This document shows, one piece after another, positions 54,307-61,233 of a stretch of DNA of 64,000 nt; the stretch's first letter is position 1; each line of letters opens with the position of its first letter. The DNA is taken from NCBI GenBank assembly GCA_009731425.1, contig AP018794.1, forward strand, positions 1,247,960 through 1,311,959. Direction: 5' to 3'. The DNA comes from Lachnospiraceae bacterium KM106-2 (GTDB lineage Bacteria > Bacillota > Clostridia > Lachnospirales > Lachnospiraceae). The notes below the pieces were generated by a model that made no database searches, was not told the origin of the DNA, and saw only the letters and a list, made by a program, of their open reading frames with translations. The translations under genes and the position numbers were made by a program.

Positions 54307-54389
54307 GCGGATGTGGCGGAATGGCAGACGCAACAGACTCAAAATCTGTCGGGGGCAACCTCGTGTGGGTTCAAGTCCCACCATCCGCA
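54307..54389 (+). tRNA. tRNA-Leu(CAA)
   Basis: An 83-nt class II tRNA. The acceptor GCGGATG pairs with CATCCGC, the discriminator is A, the anticodon stem is ACAGA/TCTGT with loop CTCAAAA (anticodon CAA), the long variable arm is CGGGGGCAACCTCG, and the T-arm includes GGGTTCAAGTCCC. CCA is not encoded. It is flanked by its own promoter and terminator. A decayed copy of its 3' end is found at 55495-55516. Confidence 0.96.
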
Positions 54390-54396
54390 GTACTTT

Positions 54397-54432
54397 AAAA
54401 GGCTTAGAACAATTAGTTCTAAGCCTTTTTTG
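54397..54432 (+). terminator. tRNA-Leu terminator
   Basis: Stem AAGGCTTAGAAC/GTTCTAAGCCTT, 5-base loop, then TTTTTTG. From here to 55053 I see no gene; the stretch is very AT-rich. Confidence 0.92.
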
Positions 54433-55053
54433 TATATATTATTATCTCAATTTCACGAATTCTCATAAATACATGTATAAATGAATCCCCTCCTTCAAAT
54501 CGTATAATTCAGAGTTATTTTTAAATGAAATATCATTACAAGCTATGTTTTATAAGAACAACCGGATCAATCGTCGCATTTATGCACATTACTTTAATTT
54601 TCCAAGTTTACTTGTAAATACTGTATGTAATTTCCATCCTTCTAACGCATATCTTTTTAGCAAATCATTAAGAGTTACAATATTCATACAATGCATTCTT
54701 AGATATAACGTCTTTTTTTCTATCAATATTTTCATTAAATTGTTCTCCTGAATCAATACTAGAATCCATGACTCTTTCTAAATAAAATCATATCTACTGT
54801 TAAAACACACAGCTACATTATCTCCAACAATTTCATTACAATTTGGTCATGGTTTCATATTGTTATCATACCTTTCTTTTTTTTGCAGCGCTATATTAAA
54901 TCCAACCATATATAATTATGTATCTCTATAACAACCAAGACTTGCTTTTTCCCATAATGCGATTTAGACTTTATTTAGTCAGAATACAATATGCATTTAT
55001 GGAACCTACAAACCAGTTTCGAGCATTGTATCATTCTTATTAGGGGGAATTTT

Positions 55054-55479
55054 ATGAGCAAGATAAGACCATTATTATTTTTATTGCTAATATTTTTAGC
55101 CGTACTGACAACTAACTACATAATATCAACCAGGATTGGTGATGTAGGCAATGTGAATGTCTCTTTCAAAAGTACCTCCCATCATAGTGAAAATGAAATT
55201 AAACACACAATGAATCTAGTTAAATCCTATTTTCATAAGAACTTTAAAAGTTGTAAATTAACAGATTTATGGTATGACGATAAACGGAGTCTTGCTTCAG
55301 AAAACGAGTGGAAAAAGCAATACAATGGAACAAAAGCAATTATTCTCTCATCCAATTTTGATGTAGGTTTCTATGGTGGCGACGCTAGTCTGAATCCAGG
55401 TGCTACTTATGACCACTGGGAGTGGGTCCTAGTCCAAGATTCTAAAGGCAAATGGGCTATAAAGACTTATGGATACTAG
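55054..55479 (+). CDS. small exported hypothetical protein
   Basis: A 141-residue protein with an N-terminal hydrophobic segment (KIRPLLFLLLIFLAVLTTNYI), probably a signal anchor. The secreted domain ends in DHWEWVLVQDSKGKWAIKTYGY, resembling DUF4829-like small lipoproteins of clostridia, although no lipobox Cys is present. The start is ATG 55054 with GGGGG 6 nt upstream; a longer frame from 54991 lacks a ribosome binding site. It lies alone between tRNA-Leu and the decayed tRNA end, on the strand opposite to most genes here. It is possibly cargo of a former tRNA-targeted insertion. Function unknown. Confidence 0.6.
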   Translation: MSKIRPLLFLLLIFLAVLTTNYIISTRIGDVGNVNVSFKSTSHHSENEIKHTMNLVKSYFHKNFKSCKLTDLWYDDKRSLASENEWKKQYNGTKAIILSSNFDVGFYGGDASLNPGATYDHWEWVLVQDSKGKWAIKTYGY

Positions 55480-55494
55480 AAAGCTGTCGAGGAG

Positions 55495-55516
55495 GTCAAG
55501 CCCCACCATCCGAAGT
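55495..55516 (+). pseudogene. decayed tRNA-Leu 3' end (possible former attachment site)
   Basis: A 22-nt segment matches the T-arm and acceptor end of the intact tRNA-Leu with three substitutions: CCCACCATCCG is identical and AGT follows. A further CTGTCG about 15 nt before it matches the 3' side of the anticodon stem. The variable arm between is missing. It is either a degenerate tRNA copy or the distal repeat left by integration at the tRNA 3' end. Confidence 0.55.
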
Positions 55517-55571
55517 TTATAAAGGTTTCAAGGCATTTGAGCTCTTAACATTTAGAACACCACTGCCTAAA

Positions 55572-55960
55572 TCAATCCAATTGAAATTTCGTTTCGCACG
55601 GTATCAGATAATCATTATATGACCGAAGACGAATCTGATTATATTATATTATATATAAGCGTATTCTGAAATGACATGTGTTGATTCATCATCTGTTTCA
55701 AAGTTAAACCTGTAGATTAATTCTACTTTCAAAGTATTATATTATCGTTCCATCTGAACATTATCATAAAGGCACCTAGCAGCACACTCGCTTTGAGTTA
55801 TGCCATGTTTCCTACAGTACAGAATGAACTGATGCAAAGTAAATTAACTTCCTTGAACTGAATAAAGAATAGGGATATCGGGTACAATTTTCTATGTTTT
55901 ATGCGCGTTTACAAGTGTTTTATATGCTAAATCGCTTGTGATTCATTTACTAGCTTCATT
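55572..55960 (-). pseudogene. IS3-family transposase remnant (orfB C-terminal half)
   Basis: Read on the minus strand with at least three in-frame stops and a frameshift, this stretch matches the DDE half of IS3/IS150 transposases. It begins ITSDLAYKTLVNAHKT, then ILYSVQGS (for HSDQGSQ, with the catalytic Asp mutated to Val), CRKHGITQS, LYDNVQMER, YNTLKVELIYRFNFET, and, after a frameshift, NQIRLRSYNDYLIPCET. The N-terminal part and orfA are absent and no terminal repeats are evident. It marks an old insertion in the accessory stretch downstream of tRNA-Leu. Confidence 0.8.
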
Positions 55961-55996
55961 TACAATTTACATATGCAACGGATTCCAATGACTTTT

Positions 55997-56109
55997 TAAA
56001 GGGAGGGAAAAATAAGAATATCGAACTAGAAATAGGATTTGATAAGAACTATAACAACTTGAAATTTGATAAATATAAGGTCTTATATAGTGGACATGTT
56101 GAGGAGTAG
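55997..56109 (+). pseudogene. possible small-gene remnant without start codon
   Basis: An ideal GGGAGGG ribosome-binding-site sequence at about 56001 is followed by an open plus-strand frame reading NKNIELEIGFDKNYNNLKF to a TAG near 56109, but no ATG, GTG or TTG lies at the right distance. It is probably a small gene that lost its start. The remaining bases to 56185 show nothing recognisable. Confidence 0.25.
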
Positions 56110-56185
56110 CAACTTCTTGTCTTCTTGCCAATTATCAAATCTCATTACATTATTGATACAAAACTAGTATATGCTATAAAGATTA

Positions 56186-56218
56186 AAAGAAGGGGCCCCA
56201 ACTAACAGGACCCCTTCT
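56186..56218 (-). terminator. terminator of small membrane protein gene
   Basis: Stem AGAAGGGGTCC/GGGCCCCTTCT followed by TTTAATC on the minus strand. Confidence 0.75.
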
Positions 56219-56223
56219 CTTTT

Positions 56224-56409
56224 CTATTTATCCCTATTAAAATAACTAATGCTAAAACTAAGATAAAACATGGCAACTATAAACATCATGGTGATCAAAG
56301 GTAAATCACTCGATCCATAAGGAACTAGATTTGATCTTAAAATGCAAAGAAAATACCATGTAAAATAGAAACACACTGTAATAATCAGCGCAAACTTTAT
56401 ATGTTTCAA
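56224..56409 (-). CDS. small two-TM membrane protein
   Basis: A 61-residue hydrophobic protein with two membrane segments (about 6-25 and 37-55) and a short charged C-terminus (NRDK). The start is TTG 56409 with GGAGG exactly 8 nt upstream; the in-frame GTG at 56418 overlaps the GGAGG and is rejected. A GC-rich terminator follows. No family recognised; it is not similar to the other small membrane proteins of the window. Confidence 0.55.
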   Translation of the reverse strand: MKHIKFALIITVCFYFTWYFLCILRSNLVPYGSSDLPLITMMFIVAMFYLSFSISYFNRDK

Positions 56410-56534
56410 GGCCAACACCTCCTCTTCTCTAGAATAGTGGTACTAGCTATAATAATGCATTTAATATATTCTTAGCATATAAAAATAGCTTACTAAAAAA
56501 TCTTTGCAAAAAATATGTAAAATACTAATAGTAA

Positions 56535-56555
56535 AGCCACGGCATTACCGTGGCT
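56535..56555 (-). terminator. hairpin after secreted Big/FnIII protein gene
   Basis: Stem AGCCACGG/CCGTGGCT, 4-5-base loop, followed on the minus strand by TTACTATTAG. The T-tract is interrupted. Confidence 0.6.
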
Positions 56556-56569
56556 CATAGCAATCTTTA

Positions 56570-57577
56570 TTATTTCTTTGTTTTTGCTGTATATGGCTTG
56601 CTAAAATCACCATAATACTTCTTTGAACCTACTTTTACAAAAGCACGAACCTTAAATTTGTAAGTTGTTTTCTTTTTTAGTCCGCTAATCGTTGCAGTAG
56701 AAAATCCCTTTGAAACAGTCTTTTCCTTTGCATATTCTTTTAAATCTTTATCATACATCCACACTTCATGACCACTTACGCCAGTTTGAGCTTTCCATTT
56801 AAGTTTTATGCTTTTACTAACGTTGGATACTGAACTAATGGAAGAAATTTTTCCCGGAAGAACAATAACTGTCACATTTTTTGAGAATCCCTTATAGGAA
56901 ACAGTAATTTTACAAGTTCCTGGAGCGACTGCAACGACTTTTCCTTTAGAAGAAACCTTTGCAATCTTTTTATTTGATGTCTTGTAGGTAAATTTAGGAT
57001 TTGAAACTACTTGACCATTCTTTTCTGCAATCGCATCAATCGTTGTAGATTCCGATTTATTAAGCTTCATTGTGCTTTCTGAACATTTAACTGTTGTTTT
57101 CACTTTCAGCGCAAATGTATCAGCATCATGAGGTTCTAACCCTAAATAATAAGTTCCCTTATTTAAGGTAATCGCCTGAGACAGTTTGTATACTTCGGAT
57201 CTTGTTCCAACGCAATACTGTTCTGTCAATGTTTTACCATTTGCATCATAAATTTGTAACCAACAGTTAGAATTTGAAGTATCTTTTGCTTCTAAAATAA
57301 GTTGTGTTTTTTGATCAAGTGTGAACTTTACAAATTCACATCCATTCCATCTGTCGCTGCTCCACGCCAATACATCAGCGTCTGAAGCTTTCGAAGAATC
57401 CTTTGCTGCCAACTTGTATGTCTTATCCAATTGAATCGTTGGTGCATTTTCCATTGCAGCGGTTGCAGTAATCTGAGTTTTTGCTTGAGCCTCTGTGCTA
57501 TTTAACATAACGTTAAGCACTAAAATGAGTAATGACATCATTAGCCCAAGGGTAGCAATATGCAATTTTTTCTTCAT
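56570..57577 (-). CDS. secreted protein with Big_2 and fibronectin type III domains
   Basis: A 335-residue exported protein. The signal peptide is KKKLHIATLGLMMSLLILVLN, with cleavage near AQAK. Residues about 35-160 form a beta-rich domain with AWSSDRWNGCEFVKFTLDQ and KGTYYLGLEPHDADTFALKV, like PPC-type or carbohydrate-binding pre-peptidase domains. About 165-240 is a bacterial Ig-like Big_2 domain (KIAKVSSKGKVVAVAPGTCK). About 245-335 is an FnIII domain ending YYGDFSKPYTAKTKK. ATG 57577 has GGGAG 8 nt upstream; the longer frame is rejected. No catalytic domain; a surface-associated binding protein is likely. Confidence 0.8.
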   Translation of the reverse strand: MKKKLHIATLGLMMSLLILVLNVMLNSTEAQAKTQITATAAMENAPTIQLDKTYKLAAKDSSKASDADVLAWSSDRWNGCEFVKFTLDQKTQLILEAKDTSNSNCWLQIYDANGKTLTEQYCVGTRSEVYKLSQAITLNKGTYYLGLEPHDADTFALKVKTTVKCSESTMKLNKSESTTIDAIAEKNGQVVSNPKFTYKTSNKKIAKVSSKGKVVAVAPGTCKITVSYKGFSKNVTVIVLPGKISSISSVSNVSKSIKLKWKAQTGVSGHEVWMYDKDLKEYAKEKTVSKGFSTATISGLKKKTTYKFKVRAFVKVGSKKYYGDFSKPYTAKTKK

Positions 57578-57813
57578 GTATTTCTCCCATCTTTGGTATA
57601 TTGGATTATTCGCTTTCCCATGCGAAATTCGCTGAAAGGAAATGTCAAATATCCGTATGTCATTCATAATTATATAGGATGGATCCTTTAAACGCAATAA
57701 GTTCTGATTTCCATTTTTATCATCTCCAAAGTAACCACCTTGTTTTTGAGTTTAATTAAATCGTTTGTTTTGTTGAATATTGATTACTTGATAAATTCTC
57801 TTTCACTAGCTCA

Positions 57814-58536
57814 TCATCCCACAATACGTCCTATCTGCTTTTCCGTCGCCATCGGATACCGCTCCTTCAAATAACTTACGATCTTCTCCCTCGACTCTTC
57901 TGGCGACTTCCTATATTCTTCCGTGACAAAATCATATCCCCATTGATTTTCCGGTGTCGTGTAAATGGCAGCCGCCCATCCATAAGGTTTTCCAGCCTTA
58001 TTCTTTTTTTGTTGAAAGTCTGTTACGATCAAATAAGTCTCCATCTGAAGAGAGGTAACGACTCCATCAAAATTCTTTTCTCCACCTTTTCCAAATCCAG
58101 CCTGCTTCTTTGCAATATGGGAGAACATTTCCTCATTCGTTTCAAAAAGATCCATAATCCTCTTACTTCGATGGGAAGCAAGACCATCCTCATACCTGGA
58201 ATCAAAGTCATAGCCATCACGACGGAAGTTCGCAAAGTGAGGGAACCAATTTTTTGAAATAAATCCAGCCTTTTTACGAAAGAACTTACCATATGCAATT
58301 TCCGCATTTGCTGCGATGATCTCACGCCATTCCCATGGATCTCTTTCTTTATCTCCGCTCCACCAGTAATCCGGTATCGTATGCTCTTCCACCGAAAATC
58401 CAGGAATCTCATTTTTAAATAGTGGTACAAATCCTATTTCATTGATATATTCAACCAAGTCATCTACCGACTTAATACAATCAGACGAATTTTCGGTCGT
58501 ACCAATTATCTTCCATTCTCCATGTTCATTTCCCAT
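57814..58536 (-). CDS. AlkZ-related hypothetical protein
   Basis: A 240-residue soluble protein. Its N-terminal part (LVEYINEIGFVPLFKNEIPGFSVEEHT, then WWSGDKERDPWEWRE) and the block GKFFRKKAGFISKNWFPHFANFRRDGYDFD are conserved in a clostridial family commonly labelled AlkZ-related, by distant likeness to the winged-helix DNA glycosylase AlkZ/YcaQ. The AlkZ catalytic QxQ is not visible, so glycosylase activity should not be assumed. GGAGG precedes the ATG by 7 nt. It stands alone between two secreted-protein neighbourhoods. Confidence 0.6.
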   Translation of the reverse strand: MGNEHGEWKIIGTTENSSDCIKSVDDLVEYINEIGFVPLFKNEIPGFSVEEHTIPDYWWSGDKERDPWEWREIIAANAEIAYGKFFRKKAGFISKNWFPHFANFRRDGYDFDSRYEDGLASHRSKRIMDLFETNEEMFSHIAKKQAGFGKGGEKNFDGVVTSLQMETYLIVTDFQQKKNKAGKPYGWAAAIYTTPENQWGYDFVTEEYRKSPEESREKIVSYLKERYPMATEKQIGRIVG

Positions 58537-58730
58537 AGGTAACCTCCAAGAACTAATATATTTAGTTTGATTAAAATACTTAACAATAACAGTGTATCTT
58601 ATTTTCTCCGATTGCAGCTACACACATGCATCGCTTTGCCATACTTTTAAATAGAAAGAGCTTCCTAATTCTAATTAATTTTCTTTTATAGAACACCCTA
58701 CTTGTTTTATTGGTTTTTCTACCCATTCGC

Positions 58731-58759
58731 TTGCACTTTTATCCACTAAATGCTATACT
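58731..58759 (+). promoter_or_regulatory. promoter of the putative antitoxin RNA
   Basis: -35 TTGCAC (58731-58736), 17-bp spacer, -10 TATACT (58754-58759). Nothing recognisable lies in 58537-58730. Confidence 0.75.
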
Positions 58760-58765
58760 ATGGGT

Positions 58766-58867
58766 AGAAAAAGGTGGGAATTGAATAATTCCTCCCTTGC
58801 TTTAAATTAATTAAACGATAAATAAACCGTCAATGTTTGCGAGGCAAGGACGGTTTATTTTTTTGCT
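58766..58867 (+). ncRNA. putative antitoxin RNA of a type I toxin-antitoxin module
   Basis: A predicted RNA of about 100 nt runs from the promoter at 58731-58759 to the T-run at 58858-58864. It has a 5' hairpin (GGTGGGAATT/AATTCCTCCC region, 58771-58797) and a terminator stem AAATAAACCGTC/GACGGTTTATTT. Its 3' end is complementary to the 3' end of the convergent toxin gene, including the stop codon. It also carries AAATAAACCGT (58830-58840), repeated directly at 58985-58995 in the toxin leader. The antitoxin RNA is therefore complementary to the toxin 5' leader as well, as with the direct repeats of par/Fst loci. No protein is encoded. Confidence 0.65.
58829..58864 (+). terminator. terminator of antitoxin RNA
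   Basis: Stem AAATAAACCGTC/GACGGTTTATTT with a 13-base loop, followed by TTTTG. It is near-symmetrical, so it may also end the convergent toxin mRNA. Confidence 0.85.
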
Positions 58868-58953
58868 CTATCATAAATCATAATAGCAAGTCCTGCTAAG
58901 GATATCATTACTCCAACAAATTGAAATAATCCTGGATATGTAACTATCTCCAT
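58855..58953 (-). CDS. putative type I toxin, 32-residue membrane peptide
   Basis: A 32-residue peptide, MEIVTYPGLFQFVGVMIS followed by LAGLAIMIYDRAKK: one membrane helix with a charged C-terminus, the typical shape of Fst/TxpA/holin-like type I toxins. GGAGG (58960-58964) lies 6 nt before ATG 58953; the ATG at 58959 abuts that site and is unlikely. The leader has a perfect 9-bp anti-ribosome-binding-site hairpin, TCCTCCTTT (58977-58985) with AAAGGAGGA (58959-58967). Its promoter on the minus strand is TTGAGA-17-TATAAT (59023-59051). A convergent RNA overlaps its 3' end. No sequence family is claimed; the module call rests on architecture. Confidence 0.7.
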   Translation of the reverse strand: MEIVTYPGLFQFVGVMISLAGLAIMIYDRAKK

Positions 58954-58958
58954 AAGCA

Positions 58959-58985
58959 TCCTCCTTTCTTCTAAGCAAAGGAGGA
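58959..58985 (-). promoter_or_regulatory. ribosome-binding-site-sequestering hairpin of toxin mRNA
   Basis: Arms 58977-58985 and 58959-58967 pair perfectly over 9 bp with a 9-base loop and hide the AAAGGAGGA ribosome binding site. The primary transcript should be translated poorly until the hairpin opens. Confidence 0.8.
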
Positions 58986-59022
58986 AATAAACCGTTGTCT
59001 TTATGTACTTCCCACCAAAAAT

Positions 59023-59051
59023 ATTATATCACATGAATAATGTATTCTCAA
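59023..59051 (-). promoter_or_regulatory. promoter of the putative toxin mRNA
   Basis: Minus strand -35 TTGAGA (59046-59051), 17-bp spacer, perfect -10 TATAAT (59023-59028). Confidence 0.78.
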
Positions 59052-59094
59052 TGAATGCAGTAATATTTTCGCACATATGTTCTATTTATTCATG

Positions 59095-59123
59095 TTGACG
59101 GCTGAAAGAAATTAGAATATAAT
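59095..59123 (+). promoter_or_regulatory. promoter of a probable small RNA
   Basis: -35 TTGACG (59095-59100), 17-bp spacer, perfect -10 TATAAT (59118-59123). No gene starts downstream on this strand. Confidence 0.8.
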
Positions 59124-59129
59124 AATAAT

Positions 59130-59320
59130 TGAAATTGTGAGGCGTTTCTGGTTGAGCCTGTCTTAATAAAAAGCCAATGGTTATATTTTCGAGGCGTTTG
59201 TCGGAAGTGCCTGTCTTAATAAAAACCGAAGAAATTCTTACTATCCATTTACAATAATTTAGTACTTAAATCAATAAATAATAGATAAATAAAAGACCTA
59301 CCAAATGGTAAGTCTTTTAT
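59130..59320 (+). ncRNA. probable small RNA with two degenerate repeats
   Basis: Between the promoter at 59095-59123 and the hairpin at 59291-59318 lie two units, 52 nt apart. Each has GAGGCGTTT, a variable 8-9 nt centre and GCCTGTCTTAATAAAAA (blocks 59139-59147 with 59156-59172; 59191-59199 with 59209-59225). In each unit AGGC can pair with GCCT, exposing the variable centre in a loop. No open frame with a ribosome binding site is present on either strand. An RNA of about 190 nt is predicted; function unknown. Confidence 0.5.
59291..59318. terminator. bidirectional terminator
   Basis: Stem AAAAGACCTACC/GGTAAGTCTTTT (one mismatch) with A- and T-runs on both sides. It can end both the plus-strand small RNA and the minus-strand LprI-like gene. 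Confidence 0.8.
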
Positions 59321-59389
59321 TTTATACTTCTTCTATTGAGATCTATCGCTCAACTGAGTATATTTATTAACATCAATTCAGAAAATTTA

Positions 59390-60214
59390 TCAAGAATTAT
59401 TATCTACTCTTGTAATTTGATTATTTTTTACTGTAATGTATAAGCAAATACCTGGAAGGATCGTTTTATTACCTTTTTTAATTCCACTTTTCTTTGCGTA
59501 AGCTTTTAATGTTGATTTAATTAGGTATTCATCCCCTTCAACAAATCTAAAATTCTTGCTAACTTTTAGCTTCGTATTTAAGTTAAGCTTCTTAGTTTTT
59601 CCATTTTTGGAATTATCACTATTCGTAGTCTTTTCCGCTTTACCTTTGATATAGATGTAATTGTAGTTTCCGTTCATGATATAAAACTCTGCAATATCTT
59701 TCTTAGGAGATCCACTTGCCGATCCTAAAATCATTAACGTGTAGTTTTTAGTTGTATCTAATTTTTTAACCAAATAGGTATCGATTAAAGCTTTCACTCT
59801 CTTTTGTGTATATGTTGCAGTTAAATCGTTGTATACCATAGGATACATGGAGCCAGAAGGATCCACATAACCTTTTTTAATTTCATTCTTAATATCTTTT
59901 TTTGTTTTACTTTCCCACTGCTTTTGTGATTTTACGATCGAACTTTTCTTTTTCGGATTCGCCTTTTTCGCTTGATCCAATACATACTTTAGTTCTTTGT
60001 TCCATAATTTACTTACTTGGGATGAGGCCTGATTCATTTCATATTGCGTATATCCCATGTTATCATAAATCGTTTTTGCCTTCTTTTTTGTACTGTTATA
60101 ACGCTCAGTATACTTGTTAGCAGCCGAAACTTTTGTCGTAGGCATTACAACAGATGACATTAGTACGAGCATTACTAAGACTGCTCCTAATGTTGCTAAT
60201 TTGTTCTTTTTCAT
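59390..60214 (-). CDS. secreted LprI-like (DUF1311) protein
   Basis: A 274-residue exported protein. The signal peptide is KKNKLATLGAVLVMLVLMSS, with cleavage near VSAA. Residues about 38-150 have the DUF1311/LprI pattern: YTQYEMNQASSQVSKLWNKELKYVLDQAKK, then KSQKQWESKTKKDI and YNDLTATYTQKRVKALIDTY. The C-terminal 120 residues are Lys-rich beta structure without a known domain. LprI-type proteins include inhibitors of lysozyme; whether this holds here is unknown. No lipobox. It is one of several secreted proteins with similar signal peptides in this accessory stretch. Confidence 0.72.
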   Translation of the reverse strand: MKKNKLATLGAVLVMLVLMSSVVMPTTKVSAANKYTERYNSTKKKAKTIYDNMGYTQYEMNQASSQVSKLWNKELKYVLDQAKKANPKKKSSIVKSQKQWESKTKKDIKNEIKKGYVDPSGSMYPMVYNDLTATYTQKRVKALIDTYLVKKLDTTKNYTLMILGSASGSPKKDIAEFYIMNGNYNYIYIKGKAEKTTNSDNSKNGKTKKLNLNTKLKVSKNFRFVEGDEYLIKSTLKAYAKKSGIKKGNKTILPGICLYITVKNNQITRVDNNS

Positions 60215-60347
60215 ACTTAATTTCCTCTCTTTTGTAAATAATCTAGAATTCCCTCTCTAGCAAAATCTATCATATCAACTTGTCTCTAATCTGTCAATTA
60301 TAGTGTGTATTCGACATTTATTGAATACTATAGACTCCTATCTACAA

Positions 60348-60396
60348 CAAAAAAACTGCCATGTCATAAATCTAATTGTATTTACAACATGGCAGT
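60348..60396 (-). terminator. terminator of L25 gene
   Basis: Stem ACTGCCATGT/ACATGGCAGT with a long loop, followed by TTTTTTG on the minus strand, about 38 nt after the stop of rplY. Confidence 0.85.
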
Positions 60397-60433
60397 TTAT
60401 TCTATTCATTCCTATAAACGTAATGACTGAAAC

Positions 60434-61009
60434 TTATGCTTCTTCTTCCTCATCATCGGATACATTATGTTCTGGAGCAAGAACAGAAGCTACAACTGTT
60501 TCTGGGTCAGTCATTAATTCGATATCCTTATTCTTTGCGATATCTAAGTCTTTTACTCTTAGAACATCATCAAGCTTTAAGGATCCTACATCAACTTTGA
60601 CTTCATCAACAAGTGCTGCTGGATAAGCTTTATAAGAAATTTCTGATATGTTAATTTGTAATACGCCTGTAGTAACCATTTCCTCATTTAAGTAAACGAT
60701 TTCAGCAGTAGTATGTACCTTTTCATTGCTAACAAGTGCCTGAAAATCAATCTCATCAATGCCCTTTGCAAATGGATTATACTGAATATCCTTAAGTAAT
60801 ACTAAGTAATCTTGACCATCTACAACAAGCTTGATCTCATTACCCTTTTTAGCATGATTCAGTAATTGTGCAACTGATCTCTTGTCCATTTTAACTGGTA
60901 TTGATGCTTCAAGTTTACGGCCAAATAGATTTCCAGTTACATAACCCTCTCTTCTTAATTTTTTTGCCTTGACTTTTAAGTCTCTTTTCTCAGCGTTTAA
61001 AGTATTCAT
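60434..61009 (-). CDS. rplY: 50S ribosomal protein L25/general stress protein Ctc
   Basis: A 191-residue L25 of the long TL5/Ctc form, which binds 5S rRNA. The N-terminal L25 domain (1-95) has RDLKVKAKKLRREGYVTGNLFG and the C-terminal TL5 domain (about 98-185) has PAALVDEVKVDVGSLKLDDVLRVKDL. The acidic tail (VSDDEEEEA) is usual. It is monocistronic with its own terminator, and 220 nt of AT-rich DNA without recognisable features lies upstream. In Bacillus ctc is stress-induced; regulation here cannot be read. Confidence 0.93.
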   Translation of the reverse strand: MNTLNAEKRDLKVKAKKLRREGYVTGNLFGRKLEASIPVKMDKRSVAQLLNHAKKGNEIKLVVDGQDYLVLLKDIQYNPFAKGIDEIDFQALVSNEKVHTTAEIVYLNEEMVTTGVLQINISEISYKAYPAALVDEVKVDVGSLKLDDVLRVKDLDIAKNKDIELMTDPETVVASVLAPEHNVSDDEEEEA

Positions 61010-61233
61010 TTATCTTTTCCTCCAAATTCTGATGCTTAGCAGCCTTTGATTTGTGTAAAAAGAGGTGTTGTTAAGTAATCATTTTATTTTGCATGTATAT
61101 TATAGACCTATGAGACTAAATAGATTAACTAAATATTCATTTTATCTTTGTAAATATTTCATCTAGAATTTTCTATATTAGTATATTTATTTACAATTCA
61201 TGCCTAAATAATTGTAAATTCGATTGTTGAATT

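Noticed and set aside
54545..54751. 68-codon plus-strand open frame downstream of tRNA-Leu
   Set aside because: No ribosome binding site and an AT-driven composition rich in Phe, Ile and Asn; nothing protein-like.
58766..58867. c-di-GMP or other known riboswitch in the 58.8 kb spacer
   Set aside because: No GEMM-type core motifs and no gene downstream on the plus strand; the convergent arrangement with the small membrane peptide explains the hairpins better.
59139..59225. Two repeats as a minimal CRISPR array or a type III antitoxin RNA
   Set aside because: Only two units, conserved parts are split by variable 8-9 nt instead of spacers of about 30 nt, no cas genes, and no ToxN/CptN/TenpN-type toxin gene downstream.
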